A DNA stretch of 64,000 nucleotides from Pseudarthrobacter defluvii (GCF_030816725.1 NZ_JAUSYG010000001.1:124001-188000), one strand, 5' to 3'. Positions 43,251 through 53,239 are shown, numbered from the stretch's first letter. Made by a program: numbers and translations. The notes: generated by a model not told the origin, from the sequence alone.

Positions 43251-45452
43251 ATGAAACGCACAAAAGCAGGCAGGGAACGCGTCCCGTTCTGGCTGCGCTG
43301 GTTGATCCCGGTTGTCCTGGTGCTGACCTGGCTGGGACTCGCCGGGGTAGGCGGCCCCACGTTCGGCCGGTTGGAGGAGGTCTCCTCCAACGACCAGGCG
43401 TCTTTCCTGCCCGCCAGCGCCGAGGCCACTGAGGCGCAGGACTGGCAGGCGAAGTTCCGCGACTCGGACGAGGTTCCGGGCATCATCGTCATCGAGAAAA
43501 ACGAGGCTTTTACACCTCCCCAGCTGGGCGAACTGGCCACACTGAAAGCCGATCTTGAAAACCTCAAGCTCGGCAGCACGGTCATTGGTCCCATCCCGTC
43601 CAAGGATGCCAAGGCCGTCCAGTTCGTCGTCCCCATCGGATCGTCGGCCGAGCTCAAGGACGCCGTCAAGGAACTGAGGGCCACGGTAGGGGAGGCGGCG
43701 CCGGAAGGTGCCCAGACCTTTGTGACCGGCCCTGCGGGACTTGCCGCAGACCTGACCGCGGCATTCGGCGGCATCGACGGCATCCTCCTGCTCGTTGCCC
43801 TGTCCGCCGTGTTCGTGATCCTCCTGATCGTCTACCGGTCCCTGCTGCTGCCTATCATGGTGCTCCTGACCTCAGTGTTTGCCCTGTGTGCAGCCATCCT
43901 GTTGGTGTTCGGCATGGCCAAAGCCGGCTGGATCCAGCTCAATGGCCAAAGCCAGGGCATCCTGTCCATCCTGGTGATCGGCGCCGCCACGGACTACGCC
44001 CTGCTCTTCGTGGCGCGCTTCCGCGAGGCGCTCACCCACACCACCAACCGCACGGCCGCCGTGCTCACCGCCTGGAAGGCGTCCTTCGAGCCCATCCTGG
44101 CCTCGGGCGCCACCGTGATCATCGCCCTGCTGTGCCTGCTCTTCTCCGACCTCAACTCCAACAAAGCGCTGGGGCCGGTTGCCGCTGCAGGCATCCTGTG
44201 TGCCCTGTTCGCCGCACTGACCCTGCTGCCGGCCCTGATGGCACTGCTGGGCCGGGCCGCGTTCTGGCCCTTCCGGCCCAAGCTCCTGCCTGCAGACCAG
44301 CGTGAACCTGAGCTGGTCACCGGGCTGGAAGGCCAAAAGGGCCTGTGGCGTGCCACGGGTTCGCTGGTGTCACGCCGGCCCAGGACCGTGTGGGTTGCCT
44401 CGGTCCTCCTGCTCCTGGTCGCTGCGGGCGGCCTGTTCCAGCTGAAAGCCAACGGGGTGCCGCAGACGGACGTAATCCTTACTGCCTCCAACGCCGTTGA
44501 CGGCCAGGACGCCCTGGCCCGCCACTTCGACGCCGGCAGCGGCAGCCCCGCCGTCGTGGTTGCAGACCAGGGCAAGGCAGCGGAGGTGCTGGACAAGGTG
44601 AAAGCGGACGACGGCGTGGGCGAGGCCTACCTGCTCGGCCCCGGCGGTGTGCCCATCACCGGCGCCCCCGGCACACCCGCCGCACCGGATGTCCGGGACG
44701 GAAAGGTGCTCATCAACGCCACGCTAAACGACGCGGCGGATTCCCTGGCGGCGGAGGATACCGTCAAGGCCCTGCGTACCGAGGTGAAGGCCGTTGACCC
44801 CGGCGCCCTGGTGGGCGGCGTGACGGCAACCGCCCTGGACACCAATACCACCGCCCAGCACGACCTGGTGGTCATCATTCCGGTGGTCCTGGTGGTGATC
44901 CTCTTCATCCTGATGCTCCTGCTGCGCTCCATCGTGGCCCCGGTCCTGCTGGTGCTCTCCGTGGTGCTGTCGTACGCAGCGGCCCTTGGTGTGTCGGCCT
45001 TTGTGTTCAACAACCTCTTCGGCTTCCCCGGCGCCGACGCCACCGTGCCGCTGTTCGGCTTCGTCTTCCTGGTGGCCCTCGGTGTGGACTACAACATCTT
45101 CCTGATGAGCCGGGTGCGGGAGGAATCCCTCAAGCACGGCACCCAGCCGGGCATTCTGCGCGGCCTCGGCGTGACCGGCGGCGTGATCACCTCGGCCGGC
45201 GTGGTGCTGGCCGCCACGTTCGCCGCCCTTGGCGTCATCCCCATCATGTTCCTGGTGCAGTTGGCCTTCATCGTGGCGTTCGGCGTCCTGCTGGACACGG
45301 TGCTGGTGCGCTCGCTGCTGGTGCCGGCCCTCGCCTACGACATCGGGCCGAAGATCTGGTGGCCCAGCAAGCTGGGGCGGACCGATGGCCGGGACGCCGT
45401 GCAGCCCCGGGAGCCCGGCGTCGAGCCCCGGGAAGAGGTTCCCGCCCGCTAG
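43251..45452 (+). CDS. MMPL/RND-family exporter
   Basis: 733 residues, ATG after TAAGGCATC. It has two repeats, each one helix, a large extracellular domain and five helices, as in MmpL proteins that export lipids and drugs by proton antiport. VIGAATDYALLFVARFREAL near residue 245 and ALGVDYNIFLMSRVREE near residue 610 contain the conserved Asp-Tyr pairs of the proton relay. The divergent MarR gene suggests substrate-induced drug or lipid efflux. The stop codon TAG is part of the duplicated target site of the downstream IS element, so the coding sequence is intact. Confidence 0.93.
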   Translation: MKRTKAGRERVPFWLRWLIPVVLVLTWLGLAGVGGPTFGRLEEVSSNDQASFLPASAEATEAQDWQAKFRDSDEVPGIIVIEKNEAFTPPQLGELATLKADLENLKLGSTVIGPIPSKDAKAVQFVVPIGSSAELKDAVKELRATVGEAAPEGAQTFVTGPAGLAADLTAAFGGIDGILLLVALSAVFVILLIVYRSLLLPIMVLLTSVFALCAAILLVFGMAKAGWIQLNGQSQGILSILVIGAATDYALLFVARFREALTHTTNRTAAVLTAWKASFEPILASGATVIIALLCLLFSDLNSNKALGPVAAAGILCALFAALTLLPALMALLGRAAFWPFRPKLLPADQREPELVTGLEGQKGLWRATGSLVSRRPRTVWVASVLLLLVAAGGLFQLKANGVPQTDVILTASNAVDGQDALARHFDAGSGSPAVVVADQGKAAEVLDKVKADDGVGEAYLLGPGGVPITGAPGTPAAPDVRDGKVLINATLNDAADSLAAEDTVKALRTEVKAVDPGALVGGVTATALDTNTTAQHDLVVIIPVVLVVILFILMLLLRSIVAPVLLVLSVVLSYAAALGVSAFVFNNLFGFPGADATVPLFGFVFLVALGVDYNIFLMSRVREESLKHGTQPGILRGLGVTGGVITSAGVVLAATFAALGVIPIMFLVQLAFIVAFGVLLDTVLVRSLLVPALAYDIGPKIWWPSKLGRTDGRDAVQPREPGVEPREEVPAR

Positions 45453-45453
45453 C
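45448..45453. repeat. Target-site duplication, left copy
   Basis: GCTAGC immediately left of the IS481-family element. It fits the NCTAGN target preference known for IS481 and matches the copy at 46525-46530. Confidence 0.9.
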
Positions 45454-46524
45454 TGTATCGATCACGGACGTTAGGAACATGCGGCGTGGTTAGGTGACAA
45501 AAAGAAGACCTCCGAGTGGAGTGGGGCTTGTCTAGAGTCCGAACCACAAGGAGGTCTTCAATGTCCCATGCTAACGCGCTTCTGACGCCCAAGGGACGGC
45601 TCCGGCTGGCCAGATGCATCGTGGACGACAAATGGCCGTTGCGGCGGGCAGCTGAACGTTTTCAGGTATCCGTCACGACCGCCGGCCGGTGGGCGGCCCG
45701 TTACCGGGCTCTTGGCGAGGCCGGGATGGCGGACCGTTCCAGCCGGCCGGTCAGCTCCCCACGGCGGACCTCCGTGCGGCGGGAGCGGCGGATCATCGCG
45801 ATCAGGATCAACCGCCGGTGGGGCCCGGCACGCATCGGCTACCTCCTGGGCATCCATCCCTCCACGGTGCACCGGGTGCTGTCCAGATTTGGGCTGGCGA
45901 GGCTGGCGTGGCTGGACCGGGCCACGGGCCGGGTGATCCGCCGGTACGAGCACCACAGCCCAGGGGACCTGGTCCACGTCGACATCAAGAAACTGGGACG
46001 GATCCCGGACGGCGGCGGACACCGCAGCGTCGGCAGGACCGCCGGCAACCGGAACAAGACCGGTACCGCGGTGAACCGGAGACCGGGCTACGCTTTCCTG
46101 CACAACGCCGTGGATGATTATTCCCGGCTTGCCTACACAGAGATCCTGCCCGACGAGAAAAAGGAAACCGCCGCCAGCTTCTGGAAACGCGCTAACGGCT
46201 ATTTCGAGTCCCACGGAATCACTGTGAAACGGGTCCTGACCGATAACGGCTCCTGCTACCGCTCTTACGCGTTCAAGGACGCGCTGGGCCCCGAGATCAA
46301 GCACAAACGCACGCGCCCGTACAGGCCCCAGACCAACGGCAAAGTCGAGCGCTACAACCGCACGCTGCTTGACGAATGGGCCTACGCCCGTCCTTACCGG
46401 TCAGAGGCCGAGCGTGTTGCCGCCTTCGAGGACTGGCTCCATCACTACAATCACCATCGAGGCCACACCTCACTCAAAGGTCAGCCACCGGTCAGCCGCG
46501 TCACCAACCTCTCAGGTCAATACA
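45454..46524 (+). mobile_element. IS481-family insertion sequence, complete (1,071 bp)
   Basis: It carries one transposase gene. The ends are imperfect inverted repeats: the left begins TGTATCGATCACGGACGTTA and the right, read inward, begins TGTATTGACCTGAGAGGTTG; about 15 of the first 22 positions agree. It is flanked by 6-base direct repeats GCTAGC. The insertion is at the stop codon of the MMPL gene. Intact ends, target duplication and open transposase suggest a recent, potentially active copy. Confidence 0.92.
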
Positions 46525-46529
46525 GCTAG
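45561..46529 (+). CDS. IS481-family transposase
   Basis: 322 residues from ATG after ACAAGGAGG. The N-terminus holds a helix-turn-helix (KWPLRRAAERFQVSVTTAGRWAARY, in pieces) that binds the ends. The rve integrase core carries the DDE triad: Asp in DLVHVDIKKL, Asp in VLTDNGSCYRS and Glu in TNGKVERYNRTL. HHYNHHRGHTSLKGQPPVSR is the usual C-terminal element. The last sense codon and the TAG stop are partly supplied by the target duplication outside the element. Confidence 0.95.
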   Translation: MSHANALLTPKGRLRLARCIVDDKWPLRRAAERFQVSVTTAGRWAARYRALGEAGMADRSSRPVSSPRRTSVRRERRIIAIRINRRWGPARIGYLLGIHPSTVHRVLSRFGLARLAWLDRATGRVIRRYEHHSPGDLVHVDIKKLGRIPDGGGHRSVGRTAGNRNKTGTAVNRRPGYAFLHNAVDDYSRLAYTEILPDEKKETAASFWKRANGYFESHGITVKRVLTDNGSCYRSYAFKDALGPEIKHKRTRPYRPQTNGKVERYNRTLLDEWAYARPYRSEAERVAAFEDWLHHYNHHRGHTSLKGQPPVSRVTNLSGQYS

Positions 46530-46530
46530 C
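46525..46530. repeat. Target-site duplication, right copy
   Basis: GCTAGC directly right of the IS element, identical to 45448-45453. It contains the transposase stop TAG at 46527-46529. Confidence 0.9.
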
Positions 46531-46548
46531 CCCCGCGTTCCGCCCGGA

Positions 46549-47478
46549 CTAACGCTGCTGCCGCCACCACTCCACGGTGGCGGCAGCAGCCGTTTCCAGC
46601 GGCGTGTGGCTGACTCCAAGCGCTGCCTCGGAAGCTGCGGAGTCCATGACGAAGGGCCGCTCAAACTGGTACAGCATCTCCGCCAGCTCGCGGGCGCCGG
46701 CTGAAACCAGTGCCGCCGCCCGGAGTGTCCAGCCGGGAAGGACGCGCACCTTCGGGGCGGGCCGTCCCGCCGCCGCAGCGAAGGCCGCAGCAAGTTCCTT
46801 TTGCGTGCGCGCCGGCCCCGTCGGGGCATGCCAGACGGCGTTCCAGGCGGACGGTTGGTCAGCGGCCGCGATCATGGCGCCGGCCAGGTCGGGTACGTAG
46901 GTGAACGAGTGCGGCTGGCTGGCGCTTCCCATCACGCTGACGTTCTTTCCGGCAAGGACCGGCGCCACCATGCGCTCGCCGGCGTGCGCCATCCGGACGC
47001 GCGGCCCAAAGAAGTCGCCCGCCACCACGCTTACCGTGGGCGTGGCGGAGACCTCGCGGGCCTGCAGCAGGTCCGTCCGAACACCGCGCTTGCCCCCGGT
47101 GGCCCGGCGTGGGCCGGCCTCGGTGATCACGCGGTCCGGCTCGCTGTAGGAGTAGAGGCTTTCAGGGAAGACGACGACGGCGCCCACCTCCTGCGCGGCG
47201 CTGAGCACTGCCTGCTCGGCGGCAGGCAGCTCTGCCCGCCAGGCCGCCGCGGTGTACGCCGATCCGTGGACGCAGTGGAAGATGGCTTTGGCGCCGGCAA
47301 AGGCAGTGCGCAGAACCGCCGGATCCTTGGCATCCCCGCTGATGCGCTCGATGAGCGGGTGGTCCGGTCCGCTGCCCGACCGGGTCAGGACGCGCACCTG
47401 CCGTCCCCGGTCCGCCAATTGTTCCGCTACCGTCCAGCCCACGGGTCCCGCCCCGGTCACAACATATACGTCAGGCAC
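46549..47478 (-). CDS. NAD(P)-binding Rossmann-fold reductase/epimerase (atypical SDR)
   Basis: 309 residues, GTG start after AGGGAGA. The N-terminal VVTGAGPVGWTVAEQLADRG is a Rossmann GxGxxG nucleotide-binding loop of the extended/atypical SDR type. FTYVPDLAGAM near residue 195 is the NmrA/epimerase-like motif. No clear catalytic YxxxK is visible, so it may be a reductase with a changed active site. It is divergent from a TetR gene with two matching operator palindromes between them, so it is most likely the TetR target. A xenobiotic- or quinone-handling role is plausible. Confidence 0.85.
   Translation of the reverse strand: MPDVYVVTGAGPVGWTVAEQLADRGRQVRVLTRSGSGPDHPLIERISGDAKDPAVLRTAFAGAKAIFHCVHGSAYTAAAWRAELPAAEQAVLSAAQEVGAVVVFPESLYSYSEPDRVITEAGPRRATGGKRGVRTDLLQAREVSATPTVSVVAGDFFGPRVRMAHAGERMVAPVLAGKNVSVMGSASQPHSFTYVPDLAGAMIAAADQPSAWNAVWHAPTGPARTQKELAAAFAAAAGRPAPKVRVLPGWTLRAAALVSAGARELAEMLYQFERPFVMDSAASEAALGVSHTPLETAAAATVEWWRQQR
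46554..46590 (-). terminator. Strong hairpin overlapping the reductase 3' end
   Basis: Perfect 15-base arms (46554-46568, 46576-46590) with a 7-base loop. It lies inside the last 14 codons of the reductase gene, directly before its stop, and beside the IS insertion. Without a T run it may act as an RNA 3'-end stabiliser or Rho-assisted terminator. Confidence 0.5.
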
Positions 47479-47500
47479 TTCTGTCTCCCTTTCAGTAAAT

Positions 47501-47515
47501 GAGAGCAGTGCTCTC
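47501..47515. promoter_or_regulatory. TetR operator O1
   Basis: GAGAGCA-G-TGCTCTC, a perfect 7-1-7 palindrome located 23 bases upstream of the reductase start. It shares its core with O2 at 47550-47564. Confidence 0.75.
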
Positions 47516-47549
47516 GAAAGTAAGAATGCGCGTCCAGGATGGCAATGTC

Positions 47550-47564
47550 AAGAGCGGTGCTCTC
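47550..47564. promoter_or_regulatory. TetR operator O2
   Basis: AAGAGCGGTGCTCTC, differing from O1 at only two positions. The centres are 49 bases apart, and O2 lies 40 bases before the TetR start. Paired sites fit divergent control of both genes. Confidence 0.7.
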
Positions 47565-47603
47565 TTTAGCTCCCCGCGCTCTCGTTTGTGGCAAGCTGGG
47601 GTC

Positions 47604-48350
47604 ATGGATGATGCCCGCGGAACAACCGCCAACCAGCCCCGGCCCCTGACGCCCCGGCAGCGCGCGCGGTCGCAGACCGTGGCGGACATTGTCCGGCTGG
47701 GCAGGCAGCACCTGGCTACCGACGGCGCAGCCGCCCTCTCCCTGCGGGCCGTGGCAAGGGATCTGGGAGTGGTGTCCTCCGCCGTTTACCGCTACGTGGA
47801 GAGTCGGGACGAACTGCTCACGCTGCTGCTTATCGATGCCTTCGGCGAACTGGGGGATGAGGTGGACGCGGCCGTTGCGGCGGCGCCGGAGGGCGACCAT
47901 CTTGGCCGGTTCCTGGCCCTGGGTGGAGCCGTCAGGACGTGGGCGCTGCGCGAGCCTGCCAGCTATGCGCTTCTGTTCGGCAGCCCGGTTCCCGGCTACA
48001 ACGCGCCGGCCGAGCGCACGACGGGCCCCGGCACGCGCGTCATCGTCAGCCTCATCGGCATCCTGGATGCCGCCTCCCGGGCGGGGCAGTTGGCGATTGC
48101 GGGACCATCCCCGCAGCTTCCGTCCACCCTGGCCGCGGACCTCGAGGCCATCCGCCGGGAATTCGGGCTGGCCATTCCGGATGAGCTGGTGGCGCGGGGC
48201 GTTTTGGTGTGGAGCTCCCTGTTTGGTGCAGTCAGCTTCGAAGTGTTCAACCAGTACGGGCCGGACACCTTCCGGGCACCGCATGAACTCTTCGACCATC
48301 ACCTCGCCGTCCTGGCGGGGACCGCGGGGCTGCCGGTGCAGCCCTCCTGA
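47604..48350 (+). CDS. TetR-family transcriptional regulator
   Basis: 248 residues from the ATG after GGGG. Residues ~20-65 are the helix-turn-helix (LSLRAVARDLGVVSSAVYRYVESRDELL). The C-terminal domain resembles TetR_C_13/WHG-like ligand domains (ALREPASYALLFGSPVPGY). It is divergent from the Rossmann reductase, with two near-identical palindromes in the shared 125-base promoter region. Confidence 0.92.
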   Translation: MDDARGTTANQPRPLTPRQRARSQTVADIVRLGRQHLATDGAAALSLRAVARDLGVVSSAVYRYVESRDELLTLLLIDAFGELGDEVDAAVAAAPEGDHLGRFLALGGAVRTWALREPASYALLFGSPVPGYNAPAERTTGPGTRVIVSLIGILDAASRAGQLAIAGPSPQLPSTLAADLEAIRREFGLAIPDELVARGVLVWSSLFGAVSFEVFNQYGPDTFRAPHELFDHHLAVLAGTAGLPVQPS

Positions 48351-48443
48351 CGGGGGCGGTTTAAGGCCTGTTGGTGCGCCCGCCCCGTCGATAGACTGCC
48401 AGTGCGCCCGGACGGACGCGGAGCCTCGAAGGAGAGATGCACC

Positions 48444-48740
48444 ATGACTGAGAATCCAGAAGTTGCAGCCGAGGAGCCCCGCAAGGGCAGCAGCGCCCCC
48501 GGGCTGGAGGGGGAAGGCGGGCAGTACGTGGACGGCGACTACGGTGACGCCGGCACCGTCAACGAACCGGAGCGTGATGCCCTGGACGGTGAATACGAAG
48601 AAGGCGACTACGGCGACGCGGGGACCACGGGTGTCGCCCGCACCGAGAAGGCCATCCGGGACGGGCTTACCGGTGGCCAGGTTCAGGCAACCGACGAAGA
48701 GCGCGGCCCGCTGCACGGTGACCGGAACACGGAGCGCTGA
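48444..48740 (+). CDS. Small acidic protein with internal GDYGDAGT repeats
   Basis: 98 residues; ATG after GAAGGAGAG, a strong ribosome site. The protein is highly acidic, without hydrophobic segments, and contains two copies of GDYGDAGT about 28 residues apart within the larger units QYVDGDYGDAGT and EYEEGDYGDAGT. It is probably disordered. I do not recognise a family. It is monocistronic, upstream of the dnaK operon. A stress-related role is possible but there is no direct evidence. Confidence 0.75.
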   Translation: MTENPEVAAEEPRKGSSAPGLEGEGGQYVDGDYGDAGTVNEPERDALDGEYEEGDYGDAGTTGVARTEKAIRDGLTGGQVQATDEERGPLHGDRNTER

Positions 48741-48840
48741 AGCAGCCCTGGGGCGCCGTTCTCGCAAAGCGAACTGGCGCGCCGCGTCGTTATCTTCCGT
48801 CCCCCTGCCCGCCAATCCACGGAATCCGGAGATAAGCTGC

Positions 48841-48875
48841 ATCCAAAGTTGAGCGCAGTCCGCTCAACTTTGGAT
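48841..48875. promoter_or_regulatory. HAIR-type HspR operator 1 (extended palindrome)
   Basis: Perfect inverted repeat with 15-base arms (48841-48855 and 48861-48875) around CAGTC. The core GTTGAGC-N7-GCTCAAC matches the HAIR consensus CTTGAGT-N7-ACTCAAG bound by HspR. Its right end touches the -35 of the dnaK promoter. Confidence 0.85.
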
Positions 48876-48900
48876 TGACATCGTTGGCGCCCTGAGTAGA

Positions 48901-48902
<2 letters not shown>
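48875..48902 (+). promoter_or_regulatory. dnaK promoter
   Basis: TTGACA (48875-48880), a 16-base spacer, and TAGAGT (48897-48902), a good housekeeping-sigma promoter. It is bracketed by two HAIR sites, as expected for HspR repression that is relieved by heat. Confidence 0.75.
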
Positions 48903-50834
<1,932 letters not shown>

Positions 50835-50837
50835 CCC

Positions 50838-51551
50838 ATGCCGCACCACGGTAACGAGGAAGAGCACAACGCATCCGCCGGCCAGCAGAACACGCAGGGC
50901 AACGGCCAGGAACCGGTCATCCGGGACAACCGCAAGGTTGACCCGGTGACCGGGCAGGCACGGCACCCCGAGGGCAGTCACGCTGAAGGCGCGAACACTG
51001 CTTCCGGGGCCGGGTCCCAGGCCGGGGCAGATTCCGACGGCGACGCGCTGGCCCAAGCCGAGGAGATTCTCAACGGCGTGGACGTGCCGGCCGAGGAATC
51101 CGTGGCCCAGGGGGCTCCGGCGGGGTCAGGCGGCAACGCCGAGGCAGCCGAACTGCGCAACGACCTGCTCCGCCTCCAGGCCGAGTACGTCAACTACCGC
51201 AAGCGCGTTGAACGCGACCGCGCCGTGGCAGGGGAAATGGCCGTCATCGGCGTCCTGAACTCCCTGCTCCCGGTCCTGGACGACGTCGACGCCGCCCGGC
51301 AGCACGGGGACCTCACCGACGGGCCCTTCGCCGCGATCGCCACGAAACTGGAGAACGCGCTGAAGACCTACGGCCTGGTCCGCATCAACGAGACCGGCGT
51401 GGAGTTCGATCCCACCATCCACGAAGCCCTGATCCAGCAGCCCGGCGAGGACATCGAGGTTGACACCGTCAGCCAGGTCCTCCGCTCCGGCTACAAGTCA
51501 GGGGACCGCGTCCTCCGCGCAGCCCAAGTGATCGTGGCGGTCCCGGCTTAG
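50838..51551 (+). CDS. grpE: Nucleotide-exchange factor GrpE
   Basis: 237 residues. The N-terminal ~95 are charged and disordered. LRLQAEYVNYRKRVERDRA near residue 112 is the long coiled-coil helix, and the C-terminal beta domain contains GVEFDPTIHEALIQQPGEDI and SGYKSGDRVLRAAQVIV. It releases ADP from DnaK. It begins 3 bases after the dnaK stop. Confidence 0.97.
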   Translation: MPHHGNEEEHNASAGQQNTQGNGQEPVIRDNRKVDPVTGQARHPEGSHAEGANTASGAGSQAGADSDGDALAQAEEILNGVDVPAEESVAQGAPAGSGGNAEAAELRNDLLRLQAEYVNYRKRVERDRAVAGEMAVIGVLNSLLPVLDDVDAARQHGDLTDGPFAAIATKLENALKTYGLVRINETGVEFDPTIHEALIQQPGEDIEVDTVSQVLRSGYKSGDRVLRAAQVIVAVPA

Positions 51552-51564
51552 GCGGGGGTACTTC

Positions 51565-51641
51565 GGCGCTACGCCGGATAGGGGGCGGTGCCCGCTTCGC
51601 GGTGCCCTCCACACCGCCGCCCCCTATCCGGCCTCCGCGCC
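51565..51641 (+). other. Long GC-rich hairpin after grpE
   Basis: Perfect 16-base arms (51573-51588 and 51617-51632), extended by outer GGCGC/GCGCC pairs (51565-51569 and 51637-51641). It lies 14 bases after the grpE stop, inside the operon. Without a T run it may attenuate or protect the dnaK-grpE mRNA end. Confidence 0.7.
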
Positions 51642-51675
51642 GGCGGTCATCTCGCCTAAGGTGAGGTAACCACAA

Positions 51676-51795
51676 AGCTCGCAGCGGTACAGGGGCCCCG
51701 GGAGTGGCATCGGGCCTGCCGGAGCGTGGCGGCTGGGGTCCGCAAGGACCCAGCCGCCACGCGTAGGGGCGGGGGCCCCTGTACCGCGGAGAGCT
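51676..51795 (+). other. Nested hairpin element before dnaJ
   Basis: Outer perfect 16-base arms (51684-51699 and 51772-51787) flanked by AGCTC/GAGCT (51676-51680 and 51791-51795). They enclose a second hairpin at 51725-51761 with 16 pairs, one bulged G and a GCAA (GNRA) tetraloop. The tetraloop and nesting suggest function as RNA. It ends 31 bases before the dnaJ start. Confidence 0.75.
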
Positions 51796-51826
51796 GTTAG
51801 TTAGAAGACTTTGAAAGGAAACGCCA

Positions 51827-52798
51827 TTGGCTAGCCAGGATTGGGTGGACAAGGACTTTTACAAGATCCTTGGTGTTGCCAAGGACGCTTCCGATGCCGA
51901 CATCAAGAAGGCCTACCGGAAGCTTGCGCGGCAGCACCACCCCGATACAAATGCGGGGAACGCTGCTTCCGAGAAGAAGTTCAAGGACATCTCAGAGGCT
52001 TACTCCGTGCTCTCGGATCCTGATGAGCGCCAGCAGTACGACGCCATCCGGGCCATGGGCAGCGGGGCCCGCTTTGCTCCCGGCGGTGCCGCCGGCGGCA
52101 ACGGCGGGTTCGAGGACATGTTCGGCGGCCTCTTCACCGGCAATACCGGCCGCCATGCCGGCGGCTTCAATCCTTCCGCGGGCGGCATCCCGCCCGAATT
52201 CGCTGACCTCTTTGGCGGTTTCGGCGGTGCGCCCGGGTTCCAGCGCACCCCGCAAAAGGGTGCCGACCGGACCGCCTCCACCAGCATTTCCTTCGCCGGT
52301 TCCATCCGCGGCACCACCATCGGCCTCCGCGAGCCAAGCGGCGAGGTGATCGACGTCCGGGTTCCTGCCGGCATCAAGGACGGCCAGAAGGTGCGCGTGC
52401 GCGGCAAGGGCCAGCCAGGTGCTGCCGGCAGCGGCGACCTGGTGGTGTCCGTGTCCGTCCAGCCCCACGCTTTTTACACGCGCGACGGCGACAACCTGCG
52501 CATCCACGTCCCGGTCTCCTTCCCGGAGGCTGCTTTGGGCGCGGACATCGAGGTGCCCACCATCGACGGCGACACGGTGAAGGTCCGCGTTCCGGCGGGC
52601 ACGCCGTCGGGCCGCACGCTGCGGGTCAAGGGCAAAGGCGTGAAGACATCCAAGGGCACCGGTGACCTGCTGGTGACCATCGACGTCGCTGTTCCCAAGA
52701 ATCTCAACAAGGACGCCGAAGCTGCGGTCAAGGCGTTCGCCGAGGCAACGTCGTCGGCGGATGTCCGTGAGGGCCTGGCAGCCAAGGCCCGGCTCTAG
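51827..52798 (+). CDS. dnaJ: DnaJ-type co-chaperone without zinc finger
   Basis: 323 residues, TTG start after AAAGGAAA. The J domain (residues ~8-75) has the HPD motif in ARQHHPDTNAG. A Gly/Phe-rich stretch (residues ~80-150) leads straight into the two C-terminal beta domains (ISFAGSIRGTTIGLREPSG). The four CxxCxGxG repeats of canonical DnaJ are absent, so it is CbpA-like (type II). It stimulates the DnaK ATPase and delivers substrates. It is third in the operon, after a 275-base structured gap. Confidence 0.95.
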   Translation: MASQDWVDKDFYKILGVAKDASDADIKKAYRKLARQHHPDTNAGNAASEKKFKDISEAYSVLSDPDERQQYDAIRAMGSGARFAPGGAAGGNGGFEDMFGGLFTGNTGRHAGGFNPSAGGIPPEFADLFGGFGGAPGFQRTPQKGADRTASTSISFAGSIRGTTIGLREPSGEVIDVRVPAGIKDGQKVRVRGKGQPGAAGSGDLVVSVSVQPHAFYTRDGDNLRIHVPVSFPEAALGADIEVPTIDGDTVKVRVPAGTPSGRTLRVKGKGVKTSKGTGDLLVTIDVAVPKNLNKDAEAAVKAFAEATSSADVREGLAAKARL

Positions 52799-52813
52799 GA
52801 GCGGAGGTGAGCC

Positions 52814-53239
52814 GTGGACATCAGTGCTGACCAGCCGATCTTCGTGATCTCCGTGGCGGCCGAGCTGGCGGACATGCACCCGCAGACCCTGCGGCAGTAC
52901 GACAGGCTCGGCATCGTCAAGCCCAGCCGTGCCCCGGGCAAGTCCCGGCGCTACTCGCAGCGTGACGTGAACATGCTGCGGGAAGTGCAGCGCCTGTCCC
53001 ACGAGGGTGTTTCGCTGGAGGGGATCAAGCGCATCCTGGAACTCGAAAACCAGGTGGCCGCGCTCCAAAGCCGGATCTCGGAACTCACCGAGGAACTCGG
53101 TCGGAGGCCCCGCACCGTGGACTCGCGGATCTTCGCCGCTGGCGCAGCCGGTGACGTGGTGAGTCTTGCCCGCGGGCAGCGGCCCCGGCCGCGGTCGCAG
53201 GCTGTCATGCTGTGGCGCCCCCGGGCCATCGGGCAGTAG
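52814..53239 (+). CDS. hspR: HspR, MerR-type repressor of the heat-shock operon
   Basis: 141 residues, GTG start after GGAGCGGAGG. The MerR helix-turn-helix is ELADMHPQTLRQYDRLGIVKPSR (in pieces) with wing SRRYSQRDVNMLREVQRLS, followed by a coiled coil (ILELENQVAALQSRISELTEEL in pieces). It represses dnaK by binding the HAIR sites, with DnaK as co-repressor in Streptomyces. It is the last gene of the operon, 15 bases after dnaJ. Confidence 0.97.
   Translation: MDISADQPIFVISVAAELADMHPQTLRQYDRLGIVKPSRAPGKSRRYSQRDVNMLREVQRLSHEGVSLEGIKRILELENQVAALQSRISELTEELGRRPRTVDSRIFAAGAAGDVVSLARGQRPRPRSQAVMLWRPRAIGQ

Noticed and set aside
46554..46590. Hairpin at the reductase end considered as part of the IS element
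   Set aside because: It lies outside the target duplication and inside the reductase coding sequence, so it belongs to the host.
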